From NCBI RefSeq assembly GCF_048128805.1, contig NC_136000.1, forward strand, positions 16,972,354 to 17,036,353: a DNA stretch of 64,000 bases, read 5' to 3'. The notes under the pieces were generated by a model that searched no databases, was not told the DNA's origin, and saw only the letters and a list, made by a program, of their open reading frames with translations. This DNA is from Centroberyx gerrardi (lineage: Eukaryota; Chordata; Actinopteri; Beryciformes; Berycidae). A program made the position numbers and the translations under genes. Shown here one piece after another: positions 61,367 to 64,000 of this stretch (positions are counted from its first letter, which is position 1; every line of letters begins with the position of its first letter).

Positions 61367-63041
61367 GGGTTCCACTAGAGGTCGACATTCCTGCATCCCA
61401 GAAGCCAAACCATGTAGGTTACATAACAAAGACCCCTAGAAAAATATGCTTTCTGGCTGCACACACTGCAGGACAAAGAGCTATGCCTAGAAATCAAAAT
61501 ATACTGGATTTGATGAACATAATGGCAATAAATAAACAGTTGCATCACTTGTATAATGCTGCATCACTGGTTATAATGCTGTTAGGAGCCCACTATAACC
61601 TATTCCCTCAGCCAATCACTGTATATTATATGATATGGAACATTATGACATACTTTGTATTTGTGCATGCGAGCAGGCGGAGGTGGGCAGAGCAGCTTGT
61701 GACTGAGCATCAGGGGATGTGTGTGAGCAGAGCACACACGTGCTGTGTGCAGCGGGTACATCAAAGGCGGTTTTCTGTTAATGCCAGTGGCGGGGGGTGG
61801 AGGATCTTACAGGCTGGCGGTGTTGTGAAAGTGTCCGTTAGCCTAACACATCTGCTCCTACTTCCTGCATGCCCCAAGGGAGAGGGGAAGTGACATAGGG
61901 AGTTCAAAGGGTCCTGCAACCTCAAATTGGAGCCCAGTCTACCTTGTCATTGGTTAGCGCCGCACATTTTAATTTATGTTCCACCTAATGCATAGTTGTG
62001 GCAGAAGATCTCTCCCACTCATTCTGTTACTGTGTTTTGGGTCAGAACTATATACCAACAGTCACTTCAAAATATACTTTCCATGTCTTAACGTGTACAC
62101 ACTCATATTCAGTATGTCTGTGTGCCACACTATGTGTACTGTGATCAGGTATAAGTTTCTCTCTGAGCATGTGTGTGTTTATTAAGGTACACTGTTTTCG
62201 GGACAACACTCCCTGCTGTTCCAGGAATCTCCATTAAAACAGCTTGTTTATTGGTTTTGGAAGCACACCCTCTCAAGCACACACACACAACACACACACA
62301 CCCTTAATGAGCCTCCATACGACCCGGGACTCTGAGATGTCTGCGTCCAGGGGAACAGACCCAGCATTTAGGAGATTCAAAATGTCCAGGCATTCACTCA
62401 TAATAAGACAAGACAGTCAGTCAAAACAGAGGAAAAAGACAGGAGAAAAAGTGGGTCAGAAAGGAGAAATGGGTAGGCAGAGGAACAGCTTTCCTCTGTT
62501 TACTCCACTTTTTCTCCATGTCATCCTCATGACCTGTATATGACTGCGATCTCACATCCTGTTAATAGTCACTCTTTTAAACAGCTAGCTTAGAGGTTAA
62601 ATATCCAATCAAACATCCTAGAAGAAACAAACAGAGAGACAGAAAGGTCAAAAGTGGCGCAGAAGGAAATACACCATGTTACAATCAGACTTTGCCACCG
62701 CAAACTTTGTAGATTTCCATTAATAAGTAAGTAATAAGTAAGTATATTTCCATTATTGAGGTGTTTGCTTTTCACTTTGTAAAGACAAAACGAAAAGAGA
62801 GAGTGATTGAGTGTGTGTGTGCGTGCGTGCGTGTGACAGAGAGCGTGTGATTGGATGCAAGTTTTGGGTAACGATCAAAAACGTGTTTGTACTAGTGAGT
62901 GTGTGTGAGTGTACCCTGGTGGCAGGGTGCATTAGAGCTGATAGAATGACTGTCTTGGAAGGGTTGAATACCCGCACTGTGCCAAGTTGTTGCATCAGAG
63001 CTGCCTGGCCTGGTCTTTCCTGTTGCTACATGAGCTAACAG

Positions 63042-63044
<3 letters not shown>

Positions 63045-63086
<42 letters not shown>
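63045..63086. repeat. (CA)n microsatellite
   Basis: About 42 bp of CA inside the first copy of a local duplication. Confidence 0.95.
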
Positions 63087-63090
<4 letters not shown>

Positions 63091-63759
63091 TGCATTCAAA
63101 CACACTCCTTTCAATTTCCCCCTTAACTGTCATTTTCCCATAGTCCCATAGCTATATGAGCTACCAGAATAACACACACACACACGCCTTTCAATTTCCC
63201 CCTCAACTGTCGTTTGCCCACCCACACTTAATGTAGTGACACAGGAAATGATGCCAACTTACTGACACCGCAAGGCTTCTAACAGGGTTTCACTGTGTAC
63301 GTTTTCAACAACTGAAATAAACTCCCCAAAAACAAACAACCTCACAGCTAACTTACACACTTATAGTTCACAAGCTTATAGACAAATGAACCCAGTGAAA
63401 TCTATATATAAAAAGCACCCTCTATGATACAGCCCTAGAGGAGCACAGATGGGCAGAAAGGCTAATGATGAGGGATGGGGAGGAGAAACTAGATTGGCCA
63501 TTATCAGTCTCTCTCTATTGTTTCACTGCCAGGGAGCAGACAGACAATACTGGAGGGAGGACAGGGAAGACAAACTACGGGAAAAAGTGTTATGTAAAGA
63601 GAACGAAGAGAGAAAGAGATGGATAGCTAACATGTCAGGATCAGCGCAAGGCGGGACGAAAAAGACAGCAAGACAGAGAACAGAATGCTGAATAATGATA
63701 TTAAGATTCTCCCATTCATGAGTCATGACTGGCTCTAGTCATCATGCTGCAGCCCTTAC

Positions 63760-63762
<3 letters not shown>

Positions 63763-63837
<75 letters not shown>
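63763..63837. repeat. (GA)n microsatellite
   Basis: About 75 bp of uninterrupted GA. Confidence 0.97.
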
Positions 63838-63839
<2 letters not shown>

Positions 63840-64000
63840 AATGGAAAAAGAGAAGATGAGAGCAGCTGGTGGCCTGCTTCACCATCTGACCCCCTGTCCC
63901 CCTACAACACGCACAGACACAAACGCAGCACGTTATCCACTGCGCTGACTGCAGAGGGGTTGGGCGGTCAGATGTCATTGGTTCTGAAGACACGCCAGTC

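Larger units (their letters stand above)
60614..64000. other. Intergenic, no gene seen
   Basis: No open frame matches a known family. The region holds a (TC)n run near 60627-60650, a full CRE palindrome at 61359-61366, an imperfect tandem duplication at 63030-63220, a (CA)n run at about 63045-63086 and a long (GA)n run near the end. Confidence 0.55.

Overview
The window looks like teleost (ray-finned fish) nuclear DNA, most likely from a spiny-rayed fish. The genes are split by many GT-AG introns, (CA)n and (CT)n microsatellites are dense, and several small non-autonomous transposon families typical of fish recur. I found no prokaryotic genes, no CRISPR array, no rRNA gene or intact tRNA gene, and no retrovirus-like or capsid-bearing element. 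All exon models below were built by hand from splice sites, reading phase and remembered family sequences; none was checked against transcripts.

Layout, left to right. (1) calu (calumenin) lies on the minus strand at 3494-5764: six coding exons, 315 codons, ending in the ER-retention signal HDEF. A CCAAT-rich promoter and a non-coding first exon lie near 6900-7100. (2) gtf3c6 (TFIIIC subunit 6) lies on the minus strand at 8369-11286: six exons, about 150 codons. (3) A repeat-rich stretch at 11.5-17 kb leads into the promoter and untranslated first exon of a very large zinc-finger/homeodomain gene on the plus strand. Its coding region is 19710-31711, ten coding exons and about 2,850 codons, with four homeodomains and about fifteen C2H2-like fingers; it is best read as zfhx2. 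The 3'UTR runs to a poly(A) signal at 34645. (4) A 9-kb region without genes (34.7-43.6 kb) holds AT-rich, homeobox-like candidate regulatory elements and a cluster of NFI-type palindromes. (5) A plant-type cryptochrome/photolyase gene lies on the plus strand at 43644-48425: nine exons, 896 codons. It carries an unusual ~250-residue N-terminal extension containing a ubiquitin-interacting motif. (6) gcsh (glycine cleavage H protein) lies on the minus strand at 49603-52422: five exons, 175 codons. It is tail-to-tail with the cryptochrome gene, and their poly(A) signals are about 100 bp apart. (7) fam107b lies on the minus strand at 54808-59163: three coding exons, 134 codons, with a probable TATA-driven non-coding first exon near 60.4-60.6 kb. 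The last 3.4 kb shows no gene I can support.

The genes do not form a pathway; they are neighbours of unrelated function (ER calcium binding, Pol III transcription, neural-type transcription factor, flavin photoreceptor or repair enzyme, mitochondrial glycine breakdown, stress/actin-linked protein). The most notable points are the UIM-bearing plant-like cryptochrome, an apparent one-base excess in a C8 run that breaks the zfhx2 frame in this assembly, the NFI-palindrome tandem region, and a nearly perfect 36-bp-arm hairpin in a fam107b intron.
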